Below, in pieces: positions 11,777-23,664 of a DNA stretch of 64,000 nt (the stretch's first letter is position 1; each line of letters opens with the position of its first letter). Origin of the DNA: Melieria omissa (lineage: Eukaryota > Arthropoda > Insecta > Diptera > Ulidiidae); the NCBI GenBank assembly GCA_963971225.1, contig CAXARI010000107.1:62001-126000 (forward strand). Reading direction: 5' to 3'. The position numbers and the translations under genes were made by a program. A model generated the notes under the pieces. The model was given only the letters and a program-made list of their open reading frames with translations. It was not told the origin of the DNA and made no database searches.

Positions 11777-13166
11777 CGACTCCTCGTCCTCAGCCCTGCG
11801 CTTGTTGGCCGGGCCTCGATTGTCAGTATTCCTCGCTTCAGGCGATTGCGATCGAGAACGGGAATGCCTTTTTCGTTGGCGGCAGTCTCGTGCTATGTGA
11901 CCCTGCTTGCCACATGTCCAGCAAACCACTTTAGAGGAGACAACCCGTGGCCTGCCCGGTGTCTCAGAGCGTATGGCCTGGATCGAAATGTCGCTGTCCG
12001 GCTGGATTTGGCGTATCCTTGCCGGTGCATACCGAGTGCCTCCATTCCATGTCGCCTCATATGTCATCGCGCTGGTCACCGTCTCCTTAAATGTCGGCTT
12101 GCCCATCATCAACGCACTGCGACGTGTCTCCGGATCATGAAGACCTTCAATGAACGACTCAATCTTCATCCTCTCGAGATCATCAGCGCCGAATTTTGGG
12201 TAGCACAACTGTACGAGCCGCTCAATGTCTGCTGCATATGTCTGCAGCGCCTCGCTGGCTCTTTGCCTGCGGTTCTTCAGCTCACAATAGTACAGCGTAT
12301 GGTTGTGCTCGTTGCTGTACTTCGCTGCCAACGCTCTCATGACGGCCTCATAATCACTTCCCGAACATTCCGGAACTGATTTCATTACCTCAGCCGCAGG
12401 ACCTTTCAGCGCTAGTGCCAATCTCCGACCCTTCCTGATATCGGTCTACTGATTTTCCAAAGCAGCTAAGTCGAATTGCAGTTTAAATGTATCGAACGGC
12501 GTAGCACCATCATAAGTAGGCACTTCTGTTCGGGTGGCGAAACTTTCCGGAACCGGCGGAAAGCCGCTCATCGATTTTCCTGTTTACCGAATCCTCCAGA
12601 CTGTCAACTCGTTTGTCCCACTTGTCCATTCGCGTCTGAAGATGCTCAACTTTCCCGTTCAGTCTATCGGGAATTTCCTCCACCTTCTGCTCTATGCGCG
12701 CAGAATTTGTCGCCATTTCTCGGTTGCACGCTTCCATTTGCTCCGATATTTCACGGGTCGCCGTTTCCATTCTTGCTATTTCTTGATTCGTAGTTTCCAG
12801 TTTCGCTGCCATTTGCACCGACATTTCACGATTTTCATTTTCCATTTTGGCTGCCATTTCACGGTTGGAAGTCTCAAACATGCCATTAAGTGCAACCATT
12901 AACTGGCTCTTGTCCAATGCTTGTAGTGGCGCAGCCACTGCAGTCGTACTTTGCAGTGACGCAGCACCAGCAGGCGATTCCTCCATCTTGGCCGACGCCT
13001 CTTGTTCCTGCGTCCCGAACTCGTGTGCAGCCCAATCGATGCCTCGTGATTCACACGCCTCTCGCGAGCGCAGCTGCAACTCCACCTTTCCGCCAGCAGT
13101 CGGCAAATTCCACGCAGCCAGCTCCTTCTTCAGCTGGTCCACCTTCAACAGCTCAAGTTTAACCAT
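11777..13166 (-). pseudogene. gag: gypsy#1 gag
   Basis: ATG at 13166 (MVKLELLKVDQLKKEL). A long helical, charged region with repeated E-M/T-E-N-R-E-M heptad-like blocks (about residues 90-165) is predicted coiled coil. A frameshift near 12545 leads to the capsid-like part in another frame (PTYDGATPFDTFKLQFDLAA, then a TAG/TGA at about 12447). The CCHC knuckle CWTCGKQGHIARDC lies near 11900, followed by an SR-rich tail. The end is lost at the MITE insertion. Encodes the structural protein of the element; non-functional as read. Confidence 0.8.
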
Positions 13167-13239
13167 GTCTGCGTTTTTATAATTTTATTTATTTATTTTG
13201 TTTATCTTCAGTAACACAATCCGAACTTCTGACACCAAA

Positions 13240-13694
13240 TGTTACGAAAATTACGTCACAGGTTCGTTTGGATTGGTTTTGAAAATAAAACAACTTCAAT
13301 TACTCAGCAAAAATCAACAATCACTTTATTTACAGATTTACACTTCGCTTGTATCTACACTTGTTACCACTTTGCTTGCTCAACACAAACTCGACCCCTT
13401 GCGCTGCCACTGCTACTTTTATACCAGTTTTCTTATCGCCCCGAAGTTTCTTGCAACTTCCAATTGAAAAGCGCTCGACCATTCTCGCACAGCCCATTTC
13501 TTCGAGAACCATCCTTGCCATATCGGACTATACCAAGCGAATTTATACCAGTTTTGCTGTACTTCAAAGTGCATGCCTAAAAGTATGCTTGCAAAAGCGT
13601 TCATGCACAGCACAGAGTGCCTTTTCGTTTCAATATTATTCGAATATTTAAATAACTCTGCACTTTTCAGTAACTTCAATATTGGGCCATAACA
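13240..13694 (-). repeat. 5' LTR of gypsy#1
   Basis: 455 bp, beginning tgttacg and ending cataaca on the + strand, the TG...CA form expected of an LTR. It matches the LTR at 40664-41084 along most of its length (for example acaacttca, ctttattta, aagtttcttgcaacttccaatt). No partner was recognised at the left end of the element. Confidence 0.8.
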
Positions 13695-14087
13695 AGTACC
13701 GAAGCGCAAGACCAAGGAAGCCGATGCCAATGATGTCGCGCTAAGCAAACGCCTTCGATTGCGACAATATGGGGTCATCCAAGCAGGACCACAAATGCAT
13801 TTTTTTTTAATTCAATTTTTTTATATTATTTTACTTAAATTAATTTAAAATAAATTCAGACAGAAGTAAAAGCAAACGGGTTTTCCAAAAAATTTCAATA
13901 AAAACCTGCATTTTTGCAATATTGAGTATTGGTCATGAATGACCGATTTATACATCACATTGTGACCGATATTTGCATCAGCATTTCAGTCAGTAATTTC
14001 GGCACATGACCGGTCAACTGACTGGCATTTCCATTTTTTTTTAGGTGTTTGCTGCAACACCGAAAAAAAAAGGTTTGCTGCAACGGT
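13695..14087. other. Intergenic or unassigned DNA
   Basis: No coding signal. It contains a poly-T/A stretch (13800-13860) and palindromic gaccg/cggtc motifs at 13945-14030 that recall cggtcatatgaccg at 40470-40495. I assign no function. Confidence 0.3.
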
Positions 14088-14157
14088 GAGTTGAACTCGC
14101 GGAGTCTTTACTCGCGGCCCAACGCACTAGCCAGATGAGCTACGGCGGCGGCGGCTG
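14088..14157 (-). repeat. tRNA-like SINE head
   Basis: On the minus strand, gtagctcatctggctagtgcg looks like a Pol III A box and gagttcaactc a weakened B box. The acceptor ends do not pair convincingly and GCC repeats precede it, so this is a SINE or tRNA-derived remnant and not a tRNA gene. Confidence 0.55.
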
Positions 14158-14169
14158 TAAGATAGCTAT

Positions 14170-14240
14170 GGTTGGTTGGTTAAGTGGCTGCCTCTGTATG
14201 AGACACACTTAGGCCTATGGGCCTGTTGTGATACGACAAA
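14170..14240 (-). repeat. 3' tail remnant of a LOA-like element
   Basis: ggttggttggtt followed by cacttaggcc...gggcctgttgtgatac matches the LOA-A/B 3' end (gtaggtaggt...cactta ggccaagc...gggcccattgtgatac) in order and spacing, without the hAT MITE. Only about 70 bp of this third copy remain. Confidence 0.55.
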
Positions 14241-14625
14241 TTCCACCCGTTTGAAATGTGTATGCAACACTGTTTTTTCCAACATGTGACCAAAGAATAT
14301 AGAATATAAAGAATACGCATCTTCAAAAATTTGTCAAGCGTGTTTCTTGATGCGGGCGGGAAGAGATGAGCGGAGGCATAGGTTGCGGGAAATTTGCTCG
14401 CGCTCAACAGTTTGCGATCTTGTTCGTCGAAGCGCAAGCGAAGAGTAAACAACGAACCAAAGCATCGTCATCATCGTTTCAACGAAGATGATTCGGGATT
14501 CGCTAATGTTTTTGGTGTTGTCGTTTACTGTGTGTATGCTTTTTTGTGTTATGATTGATTTTGCTGCAATGTCACCAGCAATCGAATGTTTGTGGTGTAT
14601 GGCTTTTTGCTGGACAATGCTTTGA

Positions 14626-15374
14626 TTAACCCTCAATCGCCCACCCTGAGTCCAGGGGACTCACTACGAACTTTAATAAGTTGGTACACGTTGTGTTTTT
14701 ATGTTTCGGCGCCCAGCTTTCGTATACCTTCCTAAAGGGTCGCTCTGAACGCGAAGACGATCGGAAGTTAGCGCACTACAATTACAAGGCTGAGTTTTGG
14801 CACAGAGTGAGTCCCAGGGACTCAGGGTGGTGTTTTGTGTTACAAAAACTGTACTTGTAATTTTTTTAAAATCGTGTTAATTTAAATTTAGGATGCCAAA
14901 AATGGCCGCGAAAAGTTTAATAATTGAGAGTGTAACCCTTTGAGAAGTTTTGCTACTAACAATTTGCCTTAGTTGTGCTGGAAAAGTATGTGAGGTATGT
15001 GCACAACATATGAAATTCAACCTGATGCACGTTTTCTTATTTTATATAATGAAGTATTAGTTTAAGTTTTTTTTCTGAACAGTTATTTAATTTTTAGGTT
15101 ATTTATGTAAAAAGAATTGTTTTTGTTAATTTATTTATATCTTTTATTTTTATAAAATGCTTAGTGTATGTTTTTTAGAGTATGTTTTTTTCTGTCAATT
15201 AAAAGGTGCATTTTTATTTGAGTTATGCAAAAAAAAGGAATGATATCTGTAACAAGAGATCTTAATGTGTCCTACAAAAATATAAAAAACCATAAAAATT
15301 TAATAGATGTTGCGTTATTTCGTAAACAAAAATTTTGAGTCCCGGGGACTCAGGGTGGGAAGATACGTGATTAA
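14626..15374. mobile_element. piggyBac-type MITE with GAGTCCC palindromes
   Basis: A 749-bp insert in P1 bounded by TTAA (14626-14629, 15371-15374). Inside each end is the inverted block CCCACCCTGAGTCC, joined to a partial palindrome (gagtcc...ggactc). A third copy of gagtcccagggactcagggtgg lies at 14808-14831. P2 shows the corresponding uninterrupted sequence near 17070. Confidence 0.75.
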
Positions 15375-15770
15375 AAAATTTGGTGGTTGATCCCAATTTA
15401 AAATGTTTACAAATATTTTTACGTGGCGAGTTCGAAGTAAAATTATTTGTTTATATTTTCACATGCTTGATTACAATTTAGAGAATATGGGAAAACTACG
15501 AAAAAAATGAACTGATAGGCATATTGACTTCAAAATTCGTGAAACACTTGAAATTAAAAATAATTAGATGCGTGTTTTAATTTTTTTTTTATCGAAATCT
15601 AACGGAGGGTTAGAAGATTGTATGGAAAAACATACTTTAATAGGTCTATTGACTTTCAATAGGGCGAAAGCACTACTAAAGCACTAAATAAAGAAATAAT
15701 AAGACAAGTATTTTGTCATAAGAAAATTGTATTACGGCATGCCTACGTTTTAAAATAGTTTAAATGTTCT

Positions 15771-15911
15771 ACACCTGAATGATTCCATGGCGAATAATGT
15801 GATCATAAATTTACAATATTACATTTTCTTATTTTAGTTCTTTTAAACAAGCATTATATGTGGGCCGTAAGAAAACTTCCAAAGAACGAGACGGAAAATT
15901 ATTACGGGTAA
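15771..15911 (+). pseudogene. P1 transposase C-terminal relic
   Basis: The frame TPE*FHGE*CDHKF..LHFLILVLLNKHYMWAV is the same as the P2 tail TPEWFHDECCNH...LDFLILVLLRKHCMWAV (35278-35434) but has two stops. It corresponds to the C-terminal end of P-type transposases, which carry a conserved Cys/His-Trp block there. Confidence 0.7.
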
Positions 15912-17103
15912 TAAAGACGTTTTCTTTTCTTTCCAATTCCATTTTTATTGATTACTTATTATTTATTTTTTAATTGCCTGTAGCGATCATATAGGTCGCC
16001 ATGCCAGCCATATTTTCTTTTCTTTTCTATGATTTTGCGCACACTACAGTCGGCAGTGAGTTCAGGAGCAATATGCGACGCTGTGCAGGCTTATAGAAGA
16101 AGAACAAAAGCCAGCCAGAAAATATAAATCGTTTTACAATTTCAGCTTTTCGTCAGGGCAACAACAATAACAACAGCACATCGTCTTCCTCCTCTTCGGA
16201 CAATTGAGCGAGAATGAACGAGTGAGCACAGACGCGGCATTCGTGTTTCTATGATTTGCGCTCAGAGCATTGTGCTGTCATTTCAAGTGTTTCCTCTTGT
16301 TGTCTACCCCCCGCATCCAGAAGACGGGTGGCGATATCAGCACCCGCATTCAAATTTTTGCTTGTATGAGATGCACACTCTTTATGTTTCATACTTTTTG
16401 ATGTGACACAACTAGAGTCCGACCGATTAATCGGCATCGGCTGGTATCGGCCAATAAAATTGGTATCGGCTAGTATCGGCCGATGTGGCATCGGCCAAAA
16501 AAGGCCGAAGCCGATGCCGATTCTTTTTTTTTGGCCGATGCCACATCGGTTTTTTTTGGTCGATTTTCCTGCTTTCATTTCTTGTTTGTTTTTATTTGCA
16601 GCTGAATCGCACTGTCTTTCTATTTCATATCTCGCTTTGTATATTTATTACATTTTTATTATACGTTATAACCAAAGAATATGAAGTAATATAGAACGCG
16701 CATGTGGGCACAAAAGTGTTTTCGGCTGTTATGATGCAAACGGGAAGAGCGACGCGTAGGCATTTGAGAATGGTAAGTTCATAACATTTTCTGTTAGATT
16801 TTCGTAGGACAACAGCAAAAAGCAATGTTATTGTTCGCAACGGCTTCACTCGTGTCCATTGAAATGGTGGTTGTTGCAGCGTAGTGTTCGCTCAATCAGT
16901 TTTTGCATGTATGTTTCTTGATCTTGTTTGCCGAAGCGCAAGCAAACAACGAACCAAAGCATTGTCATCATCGTTTCAGCGAAGATGACTCGGGATTCGC
17001 TAATGTTTTTGTTGTTGTCGTTTATTGTGTGTATGCTTTTTTGGTTTTGCTGTTTGCTCAAATGCTGCGCTTTGATTGATTTTTAAAACCTGCAAATATT
17101 TAG

Positions 17104-17313
17104 ACGTGGTTGAATCCAATTTGAAATTTTCACAAATATTTTTACGTGGCGAGTTCCAAGTAAAATCATTTGTTTATATTTTGACGTGGTTGATACCAAT
17201 TTTTGAACCTTTTGCAGCGGTTTTTTTTTGACGTGGTTGAATCCAATTTGAGATTTCTAAAAATATTTTTACGTGGCGCATTCCAAGTAAAATTATTTGT
17301 TTATATTTTGACG
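17104..17313. repeat. 126-bp subterminal repeats of P2, left block
   Basis: About 1.7 units of a 126-127-bp tandem repeat. The start motif acgtggttgaatccaatttg is at 17104 and 17231. Each unit holds acgtggcg, ccaagtaaaa, acgtggttgatacc and tttgcagcgg. LOA-B interrupts the array at 17313/17314. Confidence 0.85.
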
Positions 17314-17371
17314 TAGGTAGGTAGGTAGGTGGTAGTGGCAGCTCTCATATGAGAGCTCACTTAGGCCAAGC

Positions 17372-17727
17372 CATGGGCGTAGCCAGGTAGGGGCAGGTAG
17401 GGGCAAATGCCCCAACCGAAGCCAAATGTCCTCGAAAAATTCTGCGTTTTTTAAGAAAAAATTAATCTTTGTCCTCGAGGACATTTGGAGAAAATGCTGA
17501 AACAACGAGGACTATATATTTATAAAATCAATTTGATTCATTTCATGTACTAACGATGTTTCTCTATTTTGAGAAACCAAAAAATGATACTTTTAAAGTA
17601 TCTCTCAATATTCTTGTCAATAAATATGTCCTACTTTTTTTTTCAGAAAAATGTCCTCGTTTTTTCATTGATTTTTGAGAAATTGTCCTCGAAAAAAGAC
17701 CTAAAAAAATTCCTGGCTACGCCCATG
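17372..17727. mobile_element. hAT-type MITE in the LOA-B 3' UTR
   Basis: Same insertion as 120-465, with target copies ggccaagc at 17364-17371 and 17728-17735. Ten bases longer than in copy A. Confidence 0.87.
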
Positions 17728-17783
17728 GGCCAAGCTAGGCCCATTGTGATACCACAGGATCTCTAACCCCTTTTTATTCGTTG

Positions 17784-20700
17784 TTAGGATGTCTCAAACC
17801 AGCCCGAACAGGTGATGAAGCGTATTAGGCTCTTGGCGTCAACCTCCGATAAGTCCGCGAGGTTGGCTGTATGGTAAAACCCTGGATGTTTTTTCCGTTT
17901 CCTACAAAGAGCAGGACAAGTAAAAAGTAGGTGGAGAATTGTTTCTTCCTCCTCTATGTCTCTGCAGCTTCTGCAGAAGTCGTCGGTCGTTTGGTGCGCT
18001 TCCAGTCCAGCTTTGGCCAGATCTGTTGCGCTGTCTTGCCTGTCTCTGAGGCCGCCCATGCATTGTTAGCGGCTTTGGTCATCGCTTCCTCTATCACCAG
18101 CTTGCAGGTACTCAATGGAATACCTAAGCCGGCGAGTTCTGAGGATAGCTCCTTAGTCGTTCCTTGTCTAGCCAGTTCGTCTGCCCTGCAGTTCCCTGGG
18201 ATATCTCTGTGACCAGGCACCCATATAAGGTGGATTTTAAGCTACTCAGCCATCTCGTCAAGAGATTTGCGGCAGCTGATCACTGTTTTGGAAGTCAGAA
18301 CATGAGACCCTAGGGCCCTGATAGCCGCTTGGCTGTCAGAGAGAATGCTAATATCTCGCCTAGAGACACTGCCCTCTTTGATCCAATTCAGGGCAGCTTC
18401 AATGGCTGAAACCTCTGCTTGGAATACGCTGCAGTGGTCTGGCAGTCTAAAAGAGTAATTTATACTAAGTGAGTCTGAAAAGACGCCTCCACCAACAGCT
18501 CCGTTTAACTTGGAGCCGTCGGTGTAGATCTGGTGTGAGTTCCCTATTAAGGATGTTGAGCTTTCCTCCCAGTTGTTCCTGTCTGGAATGGTGCTTGTGA
18601 TCTTTTTGTTAAATTGCAATTGGGGGGGTGAAGAATCCAGTTCCCTGAACTCCTTCAATAGAGTAAGTATCCTGGCATGACCCCGGTTAGACTCCGACCA
18701 TTGGCCGTTAGCCCGTAGCCTATAGCTTGTTATAGCCGCTAATTTCCTACAGTGCAGATCTAGCGGAATAAGGTGAAGCAGGGCTTTTAAAGCTGAAGTT
18801 GGTGTTGTCCTAAGAGCGCCCGTGATGATGACGCAGGCTGCCCTTTGAACTTTGCGGAGGTGTTGGAGGAGCAATGTTTTTTCCAAAGCGTTCCACCAAA
18901 CCAGGCACCCGTAGGTTAAGATGGGTCGTACGACAGCTGTGTAAACCCAGTGCGTCATATTTGGTTTTAGGCCCCAGGTTTTCCCCAGTGCCCTTTTGCA
19001 GGTGTATAAGGCAATCGTTGCCTTTTTGACCCTATTGAGGATTTTCGGTTTCCAGCCAATCTCTTGTCAAAAATGGTCCCAAGGAATTGTGCTTCATTCT
19101 TGAAAGGGATTTCTGTATTGTTTAGTGATAGAGGAGGTATGGGTGGGGTTTATACTTCCTCGTGAATAGGACAACCTTTGTCTTTCCAGGGTTGATGCCT
19201 AATCCCCGACTGGTAACCCAGCTGTTTACCTTGTTAAGCAGTACTTGCATTAGATCTCTGATGGAGTTGGGAAACTTGCCCGAGATAGTGAGAACTATAT
19301 CGTCTGCATACGCCGTTACCTTGCCGAACCCCCCTCCCAGGGACTGGAGCAGCTCGTTAACTACCAGGTTCCAAAGGAGGGGGAGAGGACTCCGCCCTGG
19401 GGAGTGCCCCTGCTCACCCCTCTCGAGATGGAAGAGTCGCCCAGTTCAGCGCAGATAACTCTGCTCTGCAGAATATTATCCACCCAATTCACCAGGCTAC
19501 CCTCCACCCCAAGCCTGGCGAGAGCGCCCGTGATGGCTGTAAGCTCGACGTTATTGAAAGCCCCCTCTATGTCCAGGAAAGTTGCTAAGGTGTACTCTTT
19601 GTGTTCGAGTGATTTTTCGATCGTGTAAGTCAGGGTATGTAAGGCTGTGTCTACAGATTTACCCTTAATGTAGGCATGCTGATCCTTCGAAATGAGATCC
19701 TGCCTGATCGTTTGTCGTAAGTAAAGATTTAGCAATCTTTCTAGTGTTTTTAACAAAAAAGAAGAAAGGCTTATTGGTCTATAATCCTTAGGGCTAGTGT
19801 GGGAGCTTTTGCCCGCTTTGGGGATGAAGACCACCCGTACTTTGCGCCAGTATTCTGGTATGTAGTTTAACCCAATACTGGCTGAGAATATTGAATTGAG
19901 GAGTGTTAAAATTAACGGTCCGGCATGTTGAAGTTGTGCTGGGAAAATGCCATCTGGTCCTGGTGATTTAAACGGGTGGAAACCAGCGATTGCCCATTTG
20001 ATTTTGTCAATCGATACGATACTGTTTATAGAGGCGACACGATTGGTGCTGGCCTGAGTTCCTGACAGCCTTTCGTGTTGGCTGATCGGAAAGTGGGTAT
20101 TTGTAAAAAGTTCAAGTGCTTCACTTTCTGATGATGTCCAAGAACCATCGGGGTTTTGTAAAGCACTTGGAATAAAGGAGGAAGAGGCAAGTAGTTTCCT
20201 GAGTCTTGCAGTCTCGGAGACACTTTCAATATTGCCGCAAAAGTCGCTCCAGGAGCTTCTCTTAGCCTCCCTGAGGCTTTTCTTGTAGGTCTTGAGAAAT
20301 TCTTTATAACGGTCCCAATCTTCTTCAGTTTTGGTCCTCCTTGCTCTGTTAACACGCATCCGTCGTTTGTGTCAATTTGACACAATTTCCGAATTCAAAC
20401 TGTCGCAATGCCTTTATTTTTTCACGAAATCGAATGAGATTTTGGCTCACTGGCAAAACACAAACAAAAATAAACTTCCCCTCCCTTTTCCTTTTTAACT
20501 ACTACTTTGCATTGATATTTTTTGATGTTTGTTTTTGATGATTTGACAAACGACTCTTTCGTAACTTTTTGTTAACGACAGATGCGTGTTAAAGAGAGTC
20601 CTAGAGTGCTTCCTAAGCTCACTAAGATCATGGTTCCACCAGGGGCGTTTATATTTCCCTCTGGGCATGTACTTAGGGCAGGCGAGGTCTTGGGCCTTGG

Positions 20701-21521
20701 AAAATGCTAGAGTAAGTTGATTAACAGCCGATTCTAGCATCGCTTGGGTGTTTATTTCAGAGATATGAATCGTTTTGATGTGCCTATCCACTGTGCGGGT
20801 AAACAGCTCCCAGTTTGTTTTCCTGGGGTTGTTTACTGCTATAACCCTCCGGGGGTCGCTGTCGAGAGTGTACTCTATATACCTATGGTTGGAAAAAGAG
20901 TGTTCATTGGAGACCCTCCAGTTCCTAACCCTATCGGCTATATTCACCGAGGCAAGGGTGAGGTCTAGAAGCTCCTCCCTATTTCTGGTTACAAAGGTGG
21001 GAGTGCGCCCTATATTGCACACAAGAAGGTTTGAGGTAGAAATGTAATCAAAAAGGTGACTCACCTCTATCGTTGATGTCTGTGCTCCCCCAGATGCAGT
21101 GGTGAGCATTCGCGTCGCATCCAATCACGAGCGCAGTGTTGGACTTGGCGGCTTCAATGACCAGGTTCCTGACTGGATCCGCCGGTGGAGGCTCTGGATG
21201 GTCATGGGCCATATAGCTAGACGCGAACCAGTGGCATCTCCCCTTAAGCATCAGGGAGATGGAGACCAGATCGTCGTCGCTGAAATTAGGGAGCAGATAT
21301 GCATTTAGTGATTTTTTCACAAGGATACAGGATCTGGGTCTACCTGTGCTGTTAGCATGGACCAGCCTGTAGTTTATCGCTCCCAATCCACATACCTTGT
21401 TGGCTACGAGCCATGGTTCTTGGATGAGAGCGATGTTGTCTCCGCCTTTAGAAAGGCGGAGGAGTAGTGCAGCCGAAGCTGCTTTAGAGTGGTGGAGGTT
21501 TATCTGAACTACTCGGACCAT
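17784..21521 (-). pseudogene. LOA-B ORF2, broken
   Basis: Same order and same lesions as LOA-A ORF2: endonuclease (21521-21048, ending in TGA after GESPF), shift, second endonuclease part (21124-20593), TTAA MITE, RT (20348-19361) with the C-run shift, YADD, RNase H with in-frame TAG at 18242-18244, and the terminal zinc knuckle (18059-17784). It also lacks one base near 19055 that copy A has, so RNase H is further displaced. Confidence 0.87.
20349..20592. mobile_element. piggyBac-type MITE inside LOA-B ORF2
   Basis: Identical in position and structure to 3088-3331: TTAA at both edges and CACGCATC termini. Confidence 0.85.
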
Positions 21522-22974
21522 TGTCTATTTCGCTCATGTCTACCTCCACCACAGTAGCGTCGAGGTCATCGTCCGTTTCGGCGAGAAGCTCGGACTCCCT
21601 CCAGAAATTCCCGAAAGCCGTGGCCATCTCCGATCCCGAGGAGATTGATTCCGCCCGGGATAGGCGACGTAACGGCTTTGAGGAAGACGGTTGGTCATCT
21701 GTCGCCTCTGTTGCCAGGGTAGTCGTCTCGGCTGGCAGCCCCTGCGGGCCACCTTTGCCGGGGTCCGTCGTGGCTGGCAGCCCTTGTTGGCCGCCTTCGC
21801 CAGAGTCTGTTGAGGCTAGCAGCCCCGGGGGCCACTTTCGCCGGTTTCGGTCTGCTCGTCCTTCCTGTATACCCTCAGTTTAATGTGCCCAAAGCCGAAG
21901 GCCACGACACCATTGGACTTTGAAAGGTGCTCAAGGGACTCCTTGTTCACAATTATAGTGGCACAACGAGACCCCTTGAGCTCCTCCAACTTAGCGATTT
22001 TCCAATTGTTCGTGGGTATCATCGGGTTTAACAATTGGAGGGTTTCGAGGACTCTAGCCGGATCCGTGGGTTTTAATGGGATCCAGGCTCTAGTCCGTGG
22101 TCTGCTGGGGATCGATTCCCTGGGTACTACCTCGAGTTTAGCACCCGGCCAGATCTCTCCCGTTCTGGAAATAGCCATGCAGAAGAGAACCAGGGCCCTT
22201 TTGTCCGCACACGCAACCAGCTTTACGTGGCCTTGATGCCAACCGCACATCTGGTATTGTGGCACCGGGCCCGGATTCTCCTTCATGACGTCCAGAAAGA
22301 TGTCGGCGAGGAAATCTTCCACCAGTTTCCAGTTTGACGGAGTGATACTTCCGTCAGGGTCGGAGCGGTCAACGACCGCCTTAATGAGACTGCTTTTTAA
22401 CATGTCGCTGTAGGTGGCTGCTGTTCTGAGCGAGCTGCGCACCTTCTTGGCAGTCGGGGCCTCTTCCTCTGTAGAACGCTGCCTTTTGGCGGCGGTCTCA
22501 GTGGTCGGTGCCCCGTCAAGCTCCGCTAACCTAGCAGTGGCCCAGGTAAAGGACTCTTTTTCTTTTTGAGTCCTGCGGTTCTCTGGGATACATTGTATCC
22601 GTTCGAGTACTCGCTTGGCACTCTGGCGTTCTCTATAGCGGACTTTGGAGTCCTTAATTTGTCGAGTGCTTGCTGTTACCGCAGCTCCGCTATGTTTGTT
22701 GCTGTTGCTGGACGGAGGTCCGGCTTTGGCAACCACAACGTTGCTGGGGTCAGCTGTAGCACTAATATTTGTGGCTTTAGTTGCGGGCAGAGCCTTGGCA
22801 TGGGATCTTCTGATCAACCAAGGATGCTCCTTTTTTGGCGGTGGACGCTGGCTTGTCTGCTTCACCCATCCCCGGCTTTTTAAGAGGGCCGGCCTCTGGT
22901 TCCGTCGATGTTCGTACGTTTGTTTTTGTTTTTGTTGTTGGTTTTGTGTTTGTGTTTTTTGTTGAAGTGTCCAT
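21484..22974 (-). pseudogene. LOA-B ORF1, frameshifted
   Basis: Same protein as LOA-A ORF1. Loss of two bases near 22786 (ttgcgggcag against ttgcggaggcag) splits it into a 65-codon start (22974-22777) and a long remainder open from 22865 to 21816. The C5G4 frameshift before the acidic tail is the same as in copy A; the tail stays open to about 21484. Confidence 0.8.
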
Positions 22975-23320
22975 AATTAAGTCCCACGAGTGGCGGAGAA
23001 GGGGTGGTCCACCTGGGCAGAGATCCGCAGTGCACAGGTAAGGCTAATAATCCGGAGGGCGCCAGGTATCCGGATACTCCGTTCGCGACTGGGCTATTTG
23101 AAAGGGCCCCCAGCCAGGCTGACCATCGGCACGGGTCGTATGACACTTTGGTCCAGCCCTTACCCCGATCCTATGGAAGGAGCAACAACCTATCCTACCG
23201 ACCGAACTATTGAAGAGTGGGGCTTCGCCCACATCCTTAGGTGGCTATCACCAAGGTGAACTGTTTAGCCATTACCAGCCGGCACCCACGTGGAGGGTTT
23301 GGAGGAGGATTTTTTCCGGC

Positions 23321-23610
23321 CGTGGTTGATACCAATTTTGAACCTTTTGCAGCGGTTTTTTTTGACGTGGTTAAATCCAATTTGAAATTTCTACAAATAT
23401 TTTTACGTGGCGTATTCGATGTAAAATCATTTGTTTATATTTTGACGTGGTTGATACCAATTTTGAACGTTTTGCAGCGGTTTTTTTTTTACGTGGTTGA
23501 ATCCAATTTGAAATTTCTACAAATATTTTTACGTGGCGTATTCCAAGTAAAATTATTTGTTTATATTTTGACGTGGTTGATACCAATTTTGAATTTTTTT
23601 AAGAAGTATT
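23321..23610. repeat. 126-bp subterminal repeats of P2, right block
   Basis: Continuation of the array after LOA-B: unit starts at 23365 and 23491 (126 bp apart), with the acgtggttgataccaatttt motif at 23320, 23446 and 23571. With 17104-17313, P2 carried about four units between its left end and the transposase start. Confidence 0.85.
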
Positions 23611-23664
23611 TTAACGCCATTGTCCGACATTGTAATTCTATTTTGTGTTTCGGCTTGTTACAAT

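Larger units (their letters stand above)
7607..13694 (-). mobile_element. gypsy-type LTR retrotransposon (gypsy#1), degraded
   Basis: Minus-strand order is 5' LTR (13694-13240), gag, protease, RT, RNase H, integrase. A primer-binding site abuts the LTR: TGGTGTCAGAAG, as expected for tRNA-Leu. The expected left 3' LTR is not recognisable; the sequence at 7400-7606 does not resemble the right LTR. The element carries a TTAA MITE at 11251-11776, a SINE at 9896-10201 and point nonsense codons. Confidence 0.85.
14291..16400 (+). mobile_element. P1, decayed P-family DNA transposon
   Basis: Left terminal repeat caaagaatatagaatataaa (from 14291) pairs imperfectly with the inverted end at about 16366-16400 (atgagatgcacactctttat...ctttttg). 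A 7-bp repeat, atgtgac, flanks both sides (14284-14290, 16401-16407). Internal sequence parallels P2: 14420-14560 matches 16920-17050, one copy of the 126-bp repeat survives at 15382-15475, and a transposase tail relic is at 15771-15911. A TTAA MITE sits at 14626-15374. Confidence 0.75.
17314..23320 (-). mobile_element. LOA/R1-like retrotransposon, copy B (full length)
   Basis: Near-identical to LOA-A from 17253 to 23183, then continues through its own 5' leader to about 23320, where the P2 repeat resumes (cgtggttgatacc). The target was cut within a 126-bp repeat unit; the duplicated target is at most cgt. Differences from copy A include one base lost at about 19055, two bases lost at about 22786 and ten extra bases near 17697. 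Shares both MITEs and the ORF2 lesions with copy A. Confidence 0.88.

Noticed and set aside
16428..16560. ATCGGC-rich stretch as a microsatellite
   Set aside because: The motif recurs at the other hAT end and is irregularly spaced, better read as hAT subterminal repeats.
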